Below, in pieces: positions 25,401-38,113 of a stretch of 64,000 bases of DNA (its first letter is position 1; the number at the start of each line of letters is the position of its first letter). The position numbers and the translations under genes are program-made. Under the pieces are notes generated by a model. It ran no database searches. It saw only the letters and a list, made by a program, of their open reading frames with translations, and had not been told where the DNA came from. The stretch is taken from contig JAQGBZ010000138.1 in NCBI GenBank assembly GCA_034687125.1, positions 1-64,000 on the forward strand. The letters are read 5' to 3'. The stretch is from Neelides folsomi. Lineage: Eukaryota > Arthropoda > Collembola > Neelipleona > Neelidae.

Positions 25401-25480
25401 GAATTCTCGGCTTCAACGTCACCTCGGCCCCGGACCGTGTCAACGTTGGGAAGAGGGACTACGGGGACGGAAATGATTAA
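19411..25480 (+). CDS. GIGYF: GRB10-interacting GYF protein (4EHP-binding translational repressor)
   Basis: Fifteen coding exons: 19411-19887, 19979-20209, 20424-20698, 20796-20968, 21077-21473, 21548-22007, 22128-22252, 22336-22606, 22689-22772, 22857-23174, 23274-23393, 23482-24159, 24431-24563, 24632-25146 and 25352-25480. They give 1461 residues with closed phases. Landmarks are [13 protein letters not shown] (N-terminus), [12 protein letters not shown] (residues 113-124, the 4EHP-binding motif, with Phe where human has the first Tyr), an RGG/RGRGRG stretch, LPEW...[10 protein letters not shown] (DDX6-binding block), the GYF domain at about 598-660 ([28 protein letters not shown]), a Gln/Glu/Arg coiled-coil region in exon 23482-24159 with polyQ, and the C-terminal [20 protein letters not shown]. 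It ends with a Lys-rich block and [20 protein letters not shown] recruits 4EHP and decay factors to repress mRNAs. Compared with human, an insert of about 100 residues rich in Gly/Ser/His/Arg separates the first two landmarks. Confidence 0.96.
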
Positions 25481-26647
25481 TTTTATTTTCAACGCCTCAA
25501 TGTTTGGATCAAAATGAACGTGTGGGATGTAACTGACCAACTCTTAAATATGAAGGAGGGGTTCTTTTGTGTAAGAACGGAAACTGAATTGTTAATTACT
25601 AGAGAGAGTATTTATTTAATTAAAAAAAGATGCTGTAAAAATCAATGAGTTATTTTGATCTAATTGGGGCACTGGTTGAAACATTTAATAATGACGAGCT
25701 ATGAGTGTCAAAGAAGAAACCAAACAAAGTATAATTTTAAAAATGCATATAAAAATGATACTGAAACGACATGAGATGAGGAAGATATACAAATGTGTAG
25801 GAAGAAGCATGGAAGGTTTATATTATATATAAAAACGACTATGAATTTGATTATTAAATATAATTATTATATATTACCTTATACTACAAATAAATACATT
25901 AAATATGAAAGTTTTGTCTATTTAACGAAAACAAATGCATTATTTCTAAATTACATAATGATGGCCATCTAGATTTAGAAAATTATGACGCAAGACTTGA
26001 GCTAACTAATGAAGTAATGATAGATGAAATATTTTTCAATTTAATCTTTCGTTCTCGTACATAGGATTATTCAAATTATTCATTTTGAGATAAATTGTTT
26101 CTTTATTAAAAGAATACCATTTAATTACAATTTTACAATCAATGAGATTAAACTAACAATTTCTATGATCATGGGCATATTTTTGGCAGATAAGTCGATA
26201 TACTATAATAGAAAAAATTAATGAAAATAGTAAAATAGTAAATCCAAATTAACAAGAAAAATGTTGAGCAAATGAATGATACTAATTAAAGTAACTTGCA
26301 ACTCCGTTTATTCATAATTATATCATACGAGGATGAACAACGTAAAATCGACATTAGATGGTAATGTACAAATGAAGTTATCCAATATATATTTTCATAC
26401 TTCCATTTCTGGTGAACTTTTAATTTATTGTAACTAATTCAAGATGTTTCATAGTCCAAACAATTTTTTGATCGTAATAACAGGGAATATTAGAGAGAAA
26501 TGAGTTATAAAAAAGACATGTCTTGAAGAAAAGTTCTAACATGTTTATTAGCTATTATAACCCTTAATATAAATTGTAAAAGAGGATTAAGTTGCTTAAA
26601 TATTATATTTTATAGTTTGGGTTATTTTTGAGAAGATTATGTTCAGT
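25481..26647. other. Convergent 3' region between GIGYF and p23
   Basis: AT-rich sequence holding the 3'UTRs of two genes that converge (GIGYF stop at 25480, p23 stop at 26648-26650). No coding region, RNA gene or repeat could be supported. Confidence 0.6.
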
Positions 26648-27529
26648 TTACTCGAGGTCGGGAAGTTCCTCGTCATCATCTGAGTCTGTAGCGGGATCGT
26701 CACCAAGGTCGTCGAGATTTGGTTTGTCCATTCCCATTCCCATTCCGCCCATACCTCCCATTCCGCCCATTCCACCCATACCTCCTGCCATACCGCCAAG
26801 ACCTCCCATTTGTCTCATCATCTAATTTATAATTAAAAATGTTATTATTTTTCATTTTAAATTGCATAATAAATTAATCATTAATATTTAGAATTATTTT
26901 TCATTGCCTCTTCAAAGTCAGTGTCTCCAGCACCGCCCCTCATTCCACCGCCACCTCCACCAGGAGCTTCTTCGTCCGACTCGTCTTCATCGACCCATTT
27001 ATCAAAGTCAATTTTGACCCAGTGATACTTCGCGTTCCCTTTCGTGAGTCTTGGCCAATAAGGTCCTTCTTTCGACTTCTTGAGGCAGAATTCAATGAAT
27101 CGATCTCGGACAACATGAAGGGACTTGTCAGGGTCGATGGCTTCGTGGAGATCTATCGTCACTTGATATTCCTTCTTGTCGGTTCCTCCTCTCCCGTGAA
27201 AGTATACTTTTTCTGGCTCAATTTTGATGGTCGGATCTTTACAATCTTCTAATAAAACTGTTAAGAAGAGACAGTTGTACCGCTGCGCCCACGTCACACT
27301 CGGAGTATTAACTCTATAAAATATGTGATCCATCTATTAGTTGATTAGTCTTCAAAAGTATTACGCAATACAATAAATGTAAACGTAATGTATTCAAAAA
27401 CGCCAAATAATGAATTGCAGTAGTAATTCGGTAAATCGAACATTAGCTAAAAATATAAGTGAGCTTCACACATATTCTACAAAGAGATTAAATACAAAAA
27501 CCATTGACTCACGCTTGATTAGATGTCAT
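26648..27529 (-). CDS. PTGES3: Hsp90 co-chaperone p23 (prostaglandin E synthase 3)
   Basis: Three exons on the minus strand: 27513-27529 (MTSNQA), 26908-27313 and 26648-26821, giving 198 residues. The CS domain (about residues 5-110) shows TPSVTWAQRYNCLFLTVLLE, VYFHGRGG, YQVTIDLHEAIDP and the p23 signature GPYWPRLTKGNAKYHWVKID, followed by DFDKWVDEDESDEE. A Gly-rich stretch and GGM repeats follow, ending in DSDDDEELPDLE, which closely resembles the acidic end of vertebrate p23. The second intron (26822-26907, 86 bp) has no GT on its 5' side; joining GAG|GCAATG to TTAG|ATGATG gives the conserved tail, so a GC-AG intron is inferred. Left unspliced, the frame would end at MKNNSKY and lose the tail. 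p23 stabilises ATP-bound Hsp90 with its clients. Confidence 0.93.
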
Positions 27530-29461
27530 TTTCCTTCTATGCAAATAAACTCGTCCAGAGACTGAAAGATCTAACGATGGGAAAATTGACTCGAGCGATG
27601 AATGACGTTCCGGAAAACTGCAATGAGAGGAAGAAGTGAATAATGAGGAATTGTGTTATAGCTAATTGGTCGGTTGTTAATAAATAATGAATTTAATTTG
27701 GTTTATACTTTCGGCCTTTTTGGATTAGACGACTTTCCTCTTTCTACCTCGTCGGCGTTCTATTCGTATCTTGGTCGTGGAGAAGCCGTAAGGCGCCTAC
27801 TGGAAATTGCTGGAAGGTTTCAACGTAAAGGGAGCCATCTTGTGCCTCGTGACCAACACTCGACCTATCGCTTCTCACTACAATTTCAATTTACCCGCCC
27901 CAACACCTCTTCTTTAGCTTAAATTATTAAAATATAATTCTCAAGTAGACCAATCATTGCGTATACAGGTGCGTTTATGGGCATCTATCATTTAAAGAAT
28001 AGTAATACTACCCAATGTATAATCTTTTGGCTATTACATTATTATATATTTTTTTATTGTGGTGTTGGAATATTGGTAGATGCACAATTCTAAATATATC
28101 GAATATTGTACAGTTGTAGATTTATAGTTGATGTTTTAAATTCTTTATATCAAGTTAAAGCATATAATTTACATGAAGCTTAACATTTTAAATAAATAAT
28201 TCACCTATATTATTAGACTGTTATTAAGAAATTATGTATGCTATGTAATACAGAATGATAAGAAACCTTGTTTTTGACATTTTATATAATAGTTTTATTT
28301 TAATTTAAAAAACAAAAGGCATTCATCAATTCATCGAGAAGCACAACAAGATGACAGAGACCATCAGTGTATTAACTGTAGTAAATAGCAAATAAAAATA
28401 TTTGAGAAATAGAGATGTCCATTGATGGCATATTGTGTTAATTGAAATAACATTGCAGAATCTTTCTCGACTTACAACTCTCATGTAGTATATGTATAAT
28501 TCGTGTGTGTAACAATGAAATATTCAGTTTGTAAACAATGAGTGATTTTTGTTGAGAGAGAACAAGACATTGACAGATGTGAAGAAAATGAGCCATGGTT
28601 CACGAAGGAATAGAAGTAATACATTGATTTCCAACATCTTTACTATTTAGGTTAAGATTAGGGCTAAGCCTGTCATTATATTGAGCAACTTCAGACAAGA
28701 GGGGAGTTAAGCAGATAATAATGGTCATGAGAAAAACTTATATTTTGATATTGCAAATATATGCAGAGAGAGGAATAAGGAATTAGGACCAAGTGAGGAT
28801 GCGTCCGGCGAAGTAAAAGGGAATGAAAAATGACCTGCCGTTCTCAAGATTTGTCTTTCAATGATTTGTGATGAGGTAGAAGTGTCTCTAGTGTGGTAAT
28901 TGGCCATTTAAGACGACACTCCACTTTGTTTCGCTCCGAGACGAACAGAGTCAGAGGACAATTAATAACAAAGTAATAACTAATGATCCAACTTCATTCA
29001 AAATGAGTCTATTGTATTTTTATGCTAATCACTTTCTCATTTGTATTCATATTGAATAAAGGGTGAATCGTTACGAAATCAGACTTCCATTTCTTTCCAA
29101 ATTGAATTGGGCGAAAAAATTTTAAGGTGTAGTTAAAAGGAGATGAGATTACTTATCTAGTTATCAAGATTTTTTCCCTAACCCTCTTCGTTGAAGATGA
29201 TTTCAAGAGCATCTCACCTCAACTCTCTCATTAACATTAACAGTTGTCATTCAATATTCAAGTTGCCTTCTTGACCCTCATTATTATTCTTCAGCTCATA
29301 TTTCCCAATTGGTATATCACGAACCATTTATGTAAATGCATTCATTTTTATTAATCAAATAACAATCATTCATATACAGTACATCTAATATCATTTGGGT
29401 AAAGGTTTCAAATATTCGTTTAGACAATTTAATTTAGCAAGATCCGAAGTTACAAACATCA
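27530..29461. other. Intergenic region upstream of p23
   Basis: This region should contain the p23 promoter near 27.53-27.7 kb and the 3' flank of the minus-strand gene that ends at 29462. An 82-codon plus-strand frame at 27674-27922 has no recognisable domain. No RNA gene or mobile element was seen. Confidence 0.5.
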
Positions 29462-31000
29462 TTACGGATACCAGTCAATTTTCCATTTTGTTCTCATCAT
29501 CCAAGCGTCGTCACTTTTAATGTTCACCCAATTCCATTTATTAGTTGTTCTGAGCAGAGCTTGAAGCGCTTTAGTTAAGAGGATCGGATTGATTTCAAAG
29601 ACGCTCTCGTCTTCGTCCGAGAATGGAGAATCCGTTGGGTTTATGAGAGATGCCTCGGTGACAGCGTGTTGCTTGAGTTTTTTCCATTCCACTGTATCTG
29701 ACGCAGAAGTTTGAGATAAACTCTTGCCTGTAATGTCCAATTCCAATTTCTCATATGCTATTGGCATAATTCTTTCGCCCTCACTGCCTATGCTGTAGCT
29801 TGAGTTTGAGCTTATGCATTCTTCATCGTCGTCTTCGCCACCAAATTCCTCTTCATCATCATCTTCGCCAAATTCTTCTTCATCATCCTCTCCACCAATT
29901 TCCTTTCCACTATCTTTAACTCTTTTCAATTTGCTCACAAAACTTCCATCGAGATTTGGATAGTAGTGAGAAGTCCAAGCAAAAAAATCGACTTCTCTCT
30001 TCATTAGCAACTGATTCAAGTGATAGCATTTTCTGATTGCTCTGTACAATTCCTTTTCTGACATCACAACTTCCTATTACAAACATATTTAATAAATAGT
30101 ACAACAGTAGAGTACAGTGGATTCATTTCAAATTATGATAGATTTCATAATTTCATTGATTCCATCATATTTAAATTCATTAATTTTTTCTCAAAAATAT
30201 TGAGTTTTACCTACTGGTACCATGAGTGGATAAAATGATTACTCCACGTATGAATAAAATATGAAATTGGTGTGAAATTGATTCATTTCAATTATTTACC
30301 GGTGAACTTTCTTCGTATCTCAATAGTGCTTTTTGGGCCGAAAAGACAGTTTCAATCTTTTGTAGAGATATTTTATAAAAGAGCTGTAACGCCTTTTCAT
30401 CTGAAGATACCATGCGAAGTTCCTCGTTCTTTAAACTTTTTACTGTTTCAATCCAAATTTCCGATTTTTTCAAGTCGAGATAATTAATGATGATTTGCAT
30501 TGTAATCTACAACAATTATATATTTTCAAGCAATTTCGATGTAAATGTAATTTTACTATTATTTATAGAAATAAATACATAAGATTACGTATAAGGTACA
30601 TTGTGCATACTTGATTAGGCATGCTAAGAGTCCTGAAAGTTGTCATTTCCCCATTTGGAGTTACTTCGATCACCCTTTTCAATAAAAGATAAATTTTTGA
30701 TCTGACACATCCAATCATGTCAAGAACGGGTGGTCCTGGCTTCTCATTCACATTTTTCCTCTTGTAGTCTCTCGCGTATTGGCTCATTAACGGCTCTTCG
30801 AGAGCTGAAAGGGAGAAGAAATTAAAAATAGTTAGTTTCTTATCGACTAATGAGCTAATTGATGTCGATAATTGTACAGTTGCCTGAGTGGGTGAGTTAT
30901 CATTACTAAATCTTCCATCTTTAGAAATTGATATATCAAAATGAGAATGTTTGTAATTAATGAGAAAATTGCATCGAAGTCTTTTAATGATAAGCCGCAT
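29462..31000 (-). CDS. Unrecognised protein with Glu/Asp-rich tract
   Basis: Three exons on the minus strand: 30611-31000 (ATG at 31000), 30300-30506 and 29462-30073. All phases are zero with GT-AG borders, giving 402 residues. I do not recognise the family. The first exon is basic and hydrophobic (MRLIIKRLRCNFLINYKHSH) and contains EKPGPPVLDMIGCVRSKIY. The second is helical-looking (YLDLKKSEIWIETVKSLKN). The third has SEKELYRAIRKCYHLNQ, WTSHYYPNLDGSF, then an imperfect acidic repeat (GGEDDEEEFGEDDDEEEF and a further copy), and ends NKWNWVNIKSDDAWMMRTKW before IDWYP. No signal peptide or membrane segment is evident. The Trp-rich C-terminus and clean exon structure argue for a real gene. It could be lineage-specific, nuclear or cytoplasmic; no function is proposed. 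Confidence 0.7.
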
Positions 31001-34000
31001 TGCATTGTATTACTATAAATAATTAAGTATTGTTAAATGCATTATAGCGTAAAGCAATAATTTATATATTTGCATCCTGATAAAATATGTTAATTTAGTA
31101 AAAGTTGCGATTAACAAACGAGAAATCAACTACTTTATCGCGCATAAATACATGAATGTATGTTTCTGTACGTCGTGTACATTGGTATTACTCGTATAAT
31201 CTATGTAACGTGTGAAGTAAAAGTTAAAAGTTGTAATAAGTGACATTTGTAGGTATTAAGGTAATAAACATAAACCATCCTTGAAGAAGAAGAAAGATAA
31301 AAAAATCTGACATTTCCAATAATAGTACAATTCCAGTACTTAACAATTTAGGTAAATACATGTAACACACATGTAGGTAATATAATATATAAAATCAGTT
31401 GATCAAAATCAAAATGATATTAATATTATTTTTTCATTGTCACTTTATATATTGGTAATCATTTAATCATCAATTGCAAGTTTGCAAGTTCATATTGTAT
31501 TAGTATCTTTTTATGGTGTTCATTTTATATTTACGAGTTTAAAAACATTGTTTACGATTTTAGTATAGTCATGTCATAATAATAAAACAAGTAGAGTACT
31601 ATGTTACTATCGATGTATACGTGTACGTATACATTAGTCTTACATAACTAATACCCATAACTAATAACAGAAATATTGTTGAATCTTATTAAACATGAGA
31701 TGCTGGTTAGTGCTAACAATACCTATGAATATCTAGGTATGTAGGTATTAAATATGATAGTTTATTACGATACGAAATCATTAGGTATAGAGCGGAAACG
31801 ATCCTAAATGGATTGCATAGTTTCTGTAGAGGAAGCGATGAGGCTTGAGTTTATACAGGTTAACAAACCCTCCCTTTTTCTCGTTGGTTGTAAAATGTAA
31901 ATCTCTTGCTGGTTTCCCCCAAAAGAACTCTTGCGAAATCCCACCCATTACTCAGTCGCCAGAATCTGCTCATCAGCGGGAGCCCCGAGTATATAGAAGG
32001 GTGTACTTACAAGTATTTGTAAGTTATGGGGCATTAGCGGCAGTAAAACAAATCTCGAATCTGCAGATTGTATCAAATGACGAGGAGGAGCTCATCATAA
32101 ATGAAAATTTGAGAAAGGCTCTCTGTAGCTGCAACCAATCGAACTCTAATTATTTCCGGTTCATTTCTTCATCAGCGCATCATGAAGGAGAGGAGGACGA
32201 GGAAACGAGATGGTGGCGTCTATTGGGAATTACATTTAAAAATCTCATCACACGTATTATTTCAAACCTCTCTCAATTAATGCGAATGATAATGTAAGCC
32301 AGGCCAGGCGACTGACCAAATGGATCTTAAGGAGGAATTTAATAAAATTGAAAGTGTTCATAATGAGGAAACTAAAATGAATATTCTTACCATACACAAG
32401 AAATTAGCGAATAAAATATACAGTAGCGAACGTGGTAGTAATATTATATAGTATGTACTTACTTATTATTATGTATACAATTAACCTCAAAACGAGAATA
32501 ATGGTTTTTATTAAGTTCACGATGGTGCTTTAAATTAAACGGTTTAACTATGCAATTATTTCCTATATGTAATATTGAAACTTTTGTAATACCACACCAT
32601 AATAACGTAACGTAACTTAATAATTATGATGTGATGTCCATTGTTATTCCTATACGATTGTTCTTATAAATTAAATCTACCGTTGTGTTACACGAAAAGC
32701 ATTATTAAGTCACTTTGCTTCAATTCGTACGTATTTTCAAGTAGATATCATATTCTGAGCTTCAACAAACTCAATTTACGGAGATGTACCAATAAATGCC
32801 TACAATTAATTCTTTACCCTTAATTGTAGCGAGAAAGTTAAAAAAAATTCTAAGCACCTCACCACTGAAATATTGCACCAAACACGAATAGGAATTTCTA
32901 ATGAGATTATTGCAAATTAAATTATTTAATTCCTCTATGAACCTCTATTCAAAGACTCGCATTCACATTTCACCAATTTTATTGCCTCTCGCCTCCTCAG
33001 TGCAGTTTTCCCATGAATAACAAGAAGAGAGAGAATGAGACAAAAAACGAGCTCGCAACAAACGAATAAATAAAGGAGGTGAATGAAAGAACCCAAAGAG
33101 GAGATCCCTACATGAAGAAGCTCCTTTCATTCAATTTCTCACTTTCATTGAGAAATTATGATTATTAAAGATTGTTCTATTAATCACGATCTTTTAAGGG
33201 AGAGTCTGTTCAATTGTAAGACGAGACGCGGTATATGAGACGAGTCATAGGGCTGAAAAGACTTCCAAATGTCGAGAAGGCTCAAAGGAAAAAATGACGT
33301 AGGTAATACAAGATAAGTAGGATTGGGATGGAAAAGGAAGAGAGCGGTTGGACCATTGAAGATTCCTTCTTTTGTTACCATTATCCTATTTCGTCGTTGA
33401 CTCTTACACGAACACATATTTAATAATGGTTGAACAAGTGGAGAAGTTGTAATAAATGAGAATTCAAAATTGTGTTTACTCGAAATTTCCAATGTGGCGT
33501 CTCATCTTTACTTTGTACCTCCAATCCAACTCTTTTCACTCATGTTTTCCGAGTTTCTAACTCGGCATGATGAGGATGCAGAATCATTGTAGTTCATCCT
33601 ATACCTAAGAGGCATGTAATAGGAATAAGCCTAGAACGACGGATCTTCTCAAACTAAAAGGCTAGTTGAAAACCTTAGAGCTCTCTGTGTGTGCAAACCA
33701 CTCGTCGCCGCAGTCGAACATAATGCTTCTCACTGGATTGACTCTCTTGAAAACGTCAAAAATCTCCCATCAGTCAACCGTATTAGATATACTTACTTTT
33801 ACATCCATATTTTACAAATGGACTGTCAGTTTTCCCTCTCACATGGAAATCTCATAAGAGGAAGGCTTCTAAAGGCTTGTCGTATTAAAATGAGTACCCA
33901 GCCACCTTCCAATAAATAGACATAAATTAGAGGTGGGAATGAAGAGAGCCATGCAGGAAGAAGTCCATAAACTCTTTATCTTCTTCCACCACATCCTCCT

Positions 34001-37000
34001 TCCAATTCTAATTCTCTCTTCTTAATTCATCTCTCTCTCGCTCAGAGCCTTGTTCAATTGATAGTAGTATGCTCACTTAGTAAAGCAAATCTTTAAGGAA
34101 CTTTCAATTTCACTCTCCGTCTCCCTCAGCTCTTCGTCATTTTTAACATTTTAACCATTTGTTGGGAAGAATAGGTAAGTAGGAAGATTGACATAACTTG
34201 AGAATAAATAGGAAACTTAAAATGCATGAATTCCCCACAAATGATAATATTACTTGTGAGATGGACAGGCATAAAGTACACTTTGCTTAGCTACATTTGT
34301 AGTTGTAGACGATTTTCCACCTGAGTGAATCAACAATCCCGCATGATTGGTATTCTATTATAAACATAGACATTTTCTAATATATACTTAAAATTAAATA
34401 TTAATACTATATGGCTACAGAGGTACTAACAATAAATACATGGATACATAATTACAGATATACAAACTTGTATTTTGATAACTCATGGATTTGGAGGTAT
34501 GTAAGTATAAAGAAATGATCTAAAAATAAATATCTCCTCGGCTTTCACATCCTTGCCTTCAGAATAGTAGAAACTATGAGTAAACAATTTTCAACGGGTT
34601 ATGATTGTAATTTCTGTTAATAAATTACCGAGTCGCTAGCCGGGGAGAAATGAGTTGACTAAACTATTTTTAGTTATTTACATACAGGCAGTCATACAGC
34701 ACAAACCAAAATAGTAGATTCAAATTCAATGTTCACCGTTCATGATTAATTTTTTGCTTTGCTTTGCTGATTTACGCGTTAGGGACAAAATTATGCACAT
34801 GCAATTTCAAACTTTCATTAAAGAAATCGTATTTAATTGAAAGTAATTAAAAGAAATAGTGCACATCAATTCTATTAGTAAAAATATAACTTAAAATATT
34901 GTAGTACTAACTATAACTAAAATATTTTATTATCTGGATCCAGGATCCAGCAAGTTGATTAGATTAATATTCGCCTAAAAAGTAAAATATGTAAATAATG
35001 TTATCAATTAACCATTATCATATTTCTAATTCAGTAGAAACTAGAAGCAATCCTGGAACACCGTAGCGAAAGTTTATAAGAACACTTTTTATCAAATTAG
35101 AGAAAATAATAGATTCTTATGATACAGGTAATGAATAGTAAAAGTAAGAAACAGGCTTGATGAAATTGATGAATAGAATGAATACCTAATTATTAAAAAG
35201 ATTTACTTTTGAGAAAGAGTACAAAAATCTTATTAAACATCCTACAGGTAGATTACTAACAATGTATATTGCTCATAATTTATTAGCCTAGTGATACATA
35301 AGCCACTTCATTATTACCTAAAATTATAACTTTAAGCCAAATTATAGTGAACTCAATTACAAATAGGCAATTTATATTATAAATTGTATCACATCGTCAA
35401 AAGTTTGCAAGATTTCCTCATTAAAATCTTTCAAAGCTAACTAAAGATAAGTAATGTAATGAGGATTAAAGTACGAAATAATAAAAAAAACTATATTGAA
35501 ATTGGTCATGTGGCGAAGAATAACATCTCGTCCGGATTATGCAATGATGCTAATTTTAAGGACAGTTTCGAGTACTCTCCTCCCACTATGACTTCACGAG
35601 ATTGAAATGAGTAAACCTCATGAAGATATTAAACATCTTGAAATACTTTTCTTTGGAAGTCATCGCCGTTTCTTAATGTAACATTTTTATTCTCCATAAT
35701 GATTACAAACATTGCATATGAGATATTTGCACTTTGTTTTGTAACCTAACGTTCCTTTCATTTTCGAGTGCATGACTTTGTGTCCCACGGTGCACTTACC
35801 TATGTATGTTAGGCGTAATCGATAAAATTGTCACTATTCTGTCCATGCAATATATTTGCTATTTTGCCTAATTCTAAGAGGCCTTTCGTTAAAATATAAA
35901 TAGGTAAACAGATGGGACTAATTATTTTTGACGGAAGTTTTTTAATTGAGAATATAATTTGTATTGCCGTTTTTAAATTTAAATATTAAAATTAATGCAT
36001 TATTCACTTACTTTATAAAATAAGTAAGCAAAGATTTTAAAATGTGTAAAATGTGGAAGGATGATATAATTAGAAACTTCCATTCGTTAACAAAGTAAGA
36101 GTAATTTTAACTCAATATGCAGCTGTGCACGTCAAAATTTGATTTAAGCATGAGTTAATGAGCTCGAGCATATCGGAGATGAGAATAAAAGGCTTTAGCA
36201 CGACAAGACAAGGGAATCCCAGAGTCATCAAACTTTACAATTAGTTTAATAATTTCTTTTTGAATGGAATCGTAAGAAGAAAATAGTACCCAGTAAGGAG
36301 AGTCTTATACGAAATCAGTTGTTCGTTCATTCTCAGAAAAGCTCTTGACTTTTCTCTCACAATCACCCTCCGAGAACGAATGTGGAGTCCAATTAATTAA
36401 GTCTCAATATGAGCAGAGTATTTGGATAGAAAGGTGAAGAAAATGGGTGAATAGCTCTCAAGAAAATATTTTATGGGAAATGAGTGGCTCTTCAAGAAAC
36501 CCATGAATGAATCTTAAGGAGCATTGAAAATATAATGATTTATATATCTCAATGCATTCAAATTTAAAAGCTTTTAATATAAAAACGTAAGTTCAAAATG
36601 CATTCACACTTTAGGTCCATTTTTACTAAAAAGATTGTACTAAAAAGTAACTACAACATGTAATGCTCAAAGCAGCTTTTCAATGTTGGTGAATAAACAT
36701 ACATTTAATGATCTAATCATCTAATACATATCTTGCATCGGTGTACCTAATTCTTTTACTTTTAGAATCTTCTTACTTTGGTAATACTGGTAAAGATTAT
36801 GAATGATAGAGGGGAACCGGTAAAAGAGAGGAGGGAAGTGTTATTGGTACAGAGAGGATTCACAATAATCCCCCTATTGCCCTCATGCTTTGATACATGT
36901 TGGGATGGATGTGGATTTGAGAAGTTTGCTTTTCCTCCTGCTTTCTTGTGCCTTGCCAAGGGTGTTTTGGAGGGTTTAAAAGGAAGAGCCATCAAGAGAG

Positions 37001-37094
37001 ACGGCAAGTGTCCGTTCGGACTTGATACAGAGAACATCAGTTTGTGTTCTAGTCCTTTTATAATTTTTCATATAAACAAGAAACTCTATAAAAC
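31001..37094. other. Gene-poor interval of about 6 kb
   Basis: AT-rich sequence with no gene that I can support. Isolated open frames of 60-150 codons (for example 31845-32297 plus, 33184-33492 minus, 36778-37098 plus) lack domain signatures, and their neighbours show no joining exons. A 22-bp palindrome occurs at 31613-31634. Regulatory sequence for the flanking genes probably lies here, but none could be pinned down. Confidence 0.5.
31613..31634. repeat. 22-bp near-continuous palindrome
   Basis: The arms ATGTATACGT and ACGTATACAT are perfect reverse complements separated by GT. The palindrome lies in gene-poor sequence, and no function is indicated. Confidence 0.7.
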
Positions 37095-38113
37095 ATGAAG
37101 GTTCTTCTGGTAAGCAAAAAATTTTACATATTGCAAATATCGAACCTTAAAAATAATCGAAAATAGTTAATTTCAAGTGTCGAATTTCAATTTCTATTTC
37201 ATAAAATAAAATAAAATAAACTAACCAACAATTTGAACCTCCAAAATTTTGTGAGTAAAATAATTGAATGAATTTTCCTTTTAAAGATCCTTGCATCTTT
37301 CGGGATGCTCGCCTCAGCACAATACCCTCCCTCCCAATCTCGCTCTCAATACGGAGCTCCTCAACAACAACAACAAGGATACTCAGCTCCCCAACAGCAA
37401 CAACAACAGTATTCAGCTCCCCAACAAGCTCCTAGACAATCTTACGGAAGCCCTGCTCCACAACCGAGCTACAATCCAGCCCCACAATCTGGAGGCTACA
37501 GCCAACCCCAACAACAACAACCCCAATATGGAGCTCCAGCTCAAGAGCCAGTTATCCACAAGCACGTTTACGTCCACGTTGCTCCTCCAGAGCAGCCGGA
37601 AGCCAGGGCGCCAAAACCATACCGAGCCCCACCACAGCCAGAGAAGCATTACAAAATCCTTTTCATTAAGGCCCCAACACCTCCAGCTCCAGAACCCGCA
37701 GATTTCCCAGAGCTTCCACCTGCACCAGAACAGAAGACTTTGGTCTATGTTCTCCTCAAGAAGCCAGAACCAACTCAGGCTCTCATGATCCCAACCCAAG
37801 GTATGAAATCTCGCTCGCGAGCCAATTTCAATAGTTAAATCAGAGTATTTGAGAAATTGTAACATTTGGTTATTTGTTAGCTCCAACCAAGCCATCGAAG
37901 CCAGAGGTTTATTTCATCCGGTACAAGTCCCCAGAAGCCCCAGCCGAAGGTGGATATGGAGGTAAAACAATGCCAGTTATCAATTTTCAATAGTCAAATT
38001 ATGTCTATGTTAAAAAACGAATTTTAATATTAGCACCAGCCCCAGCACCAAACTCCGGATATGGAGCTCCAGCTCAAGGAGGAAACGGAGGATCGTCTGG
38101 TGGATACAACTAA
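37095..38113 (+). CDS. Tweedle-family (DUF243) cuticle protein
   Basis: Four exons: 37095-37109 (MKVLL), 37287-37800, 37881-37961 and 38034-38113, giving 229 residues with closed phases. The short first exon followed by an intron inside the signal peptide (MKVLLILASFGMLASA) is typical of arthropod cuticle protein genes. A Gln/Pro/Tyr-rich low-complexity segment follows (repeats of YSAPQQ and YGAPQQ). Then come the four Tweedle blocks: VIHKHVYVHVAPPE, KHYKILFIKAPTPP, QKTLVYVLLKKPEP and KPEVYFIRYKSPEAPAE. The tail is Gly/Ala/Pro-rich and ends GGSSGGYN. Tweedle proteins are secreted and bind chitin in the extracellular cuticle. The gene stands alone in a gene-poor region. The family is strong evidence that the organism is an arthropod. 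Confidence 0.93.
37200..37219. repeat. Short AAAAT simple repeat
   Basis: About four units of AAAAT/AAATA occur in the first intron of the Tweedle gene. It is an ordinary low-complexity tract. Confidence 0.6.

Noticed and set aside
27674-27922. 82-codon plus-strand frame upstream of p23
   Set aside because: No domain signature, no adjoining exons and a position in the presumed p23 promoter/5' flank; treated as chance.
33184-33492. 102-codon minus-strand frame in the gene-poor interval
   Set aside because: No family resemblance and no partner exons.
36778-37098. 106-codon plus-strand frame running into the Tweedle start region
   Set aside because: No recognisable domain. It overlaps the Tweedle gene's 5' flank and start codon in another frame, and its Cys pattern fits no known family.
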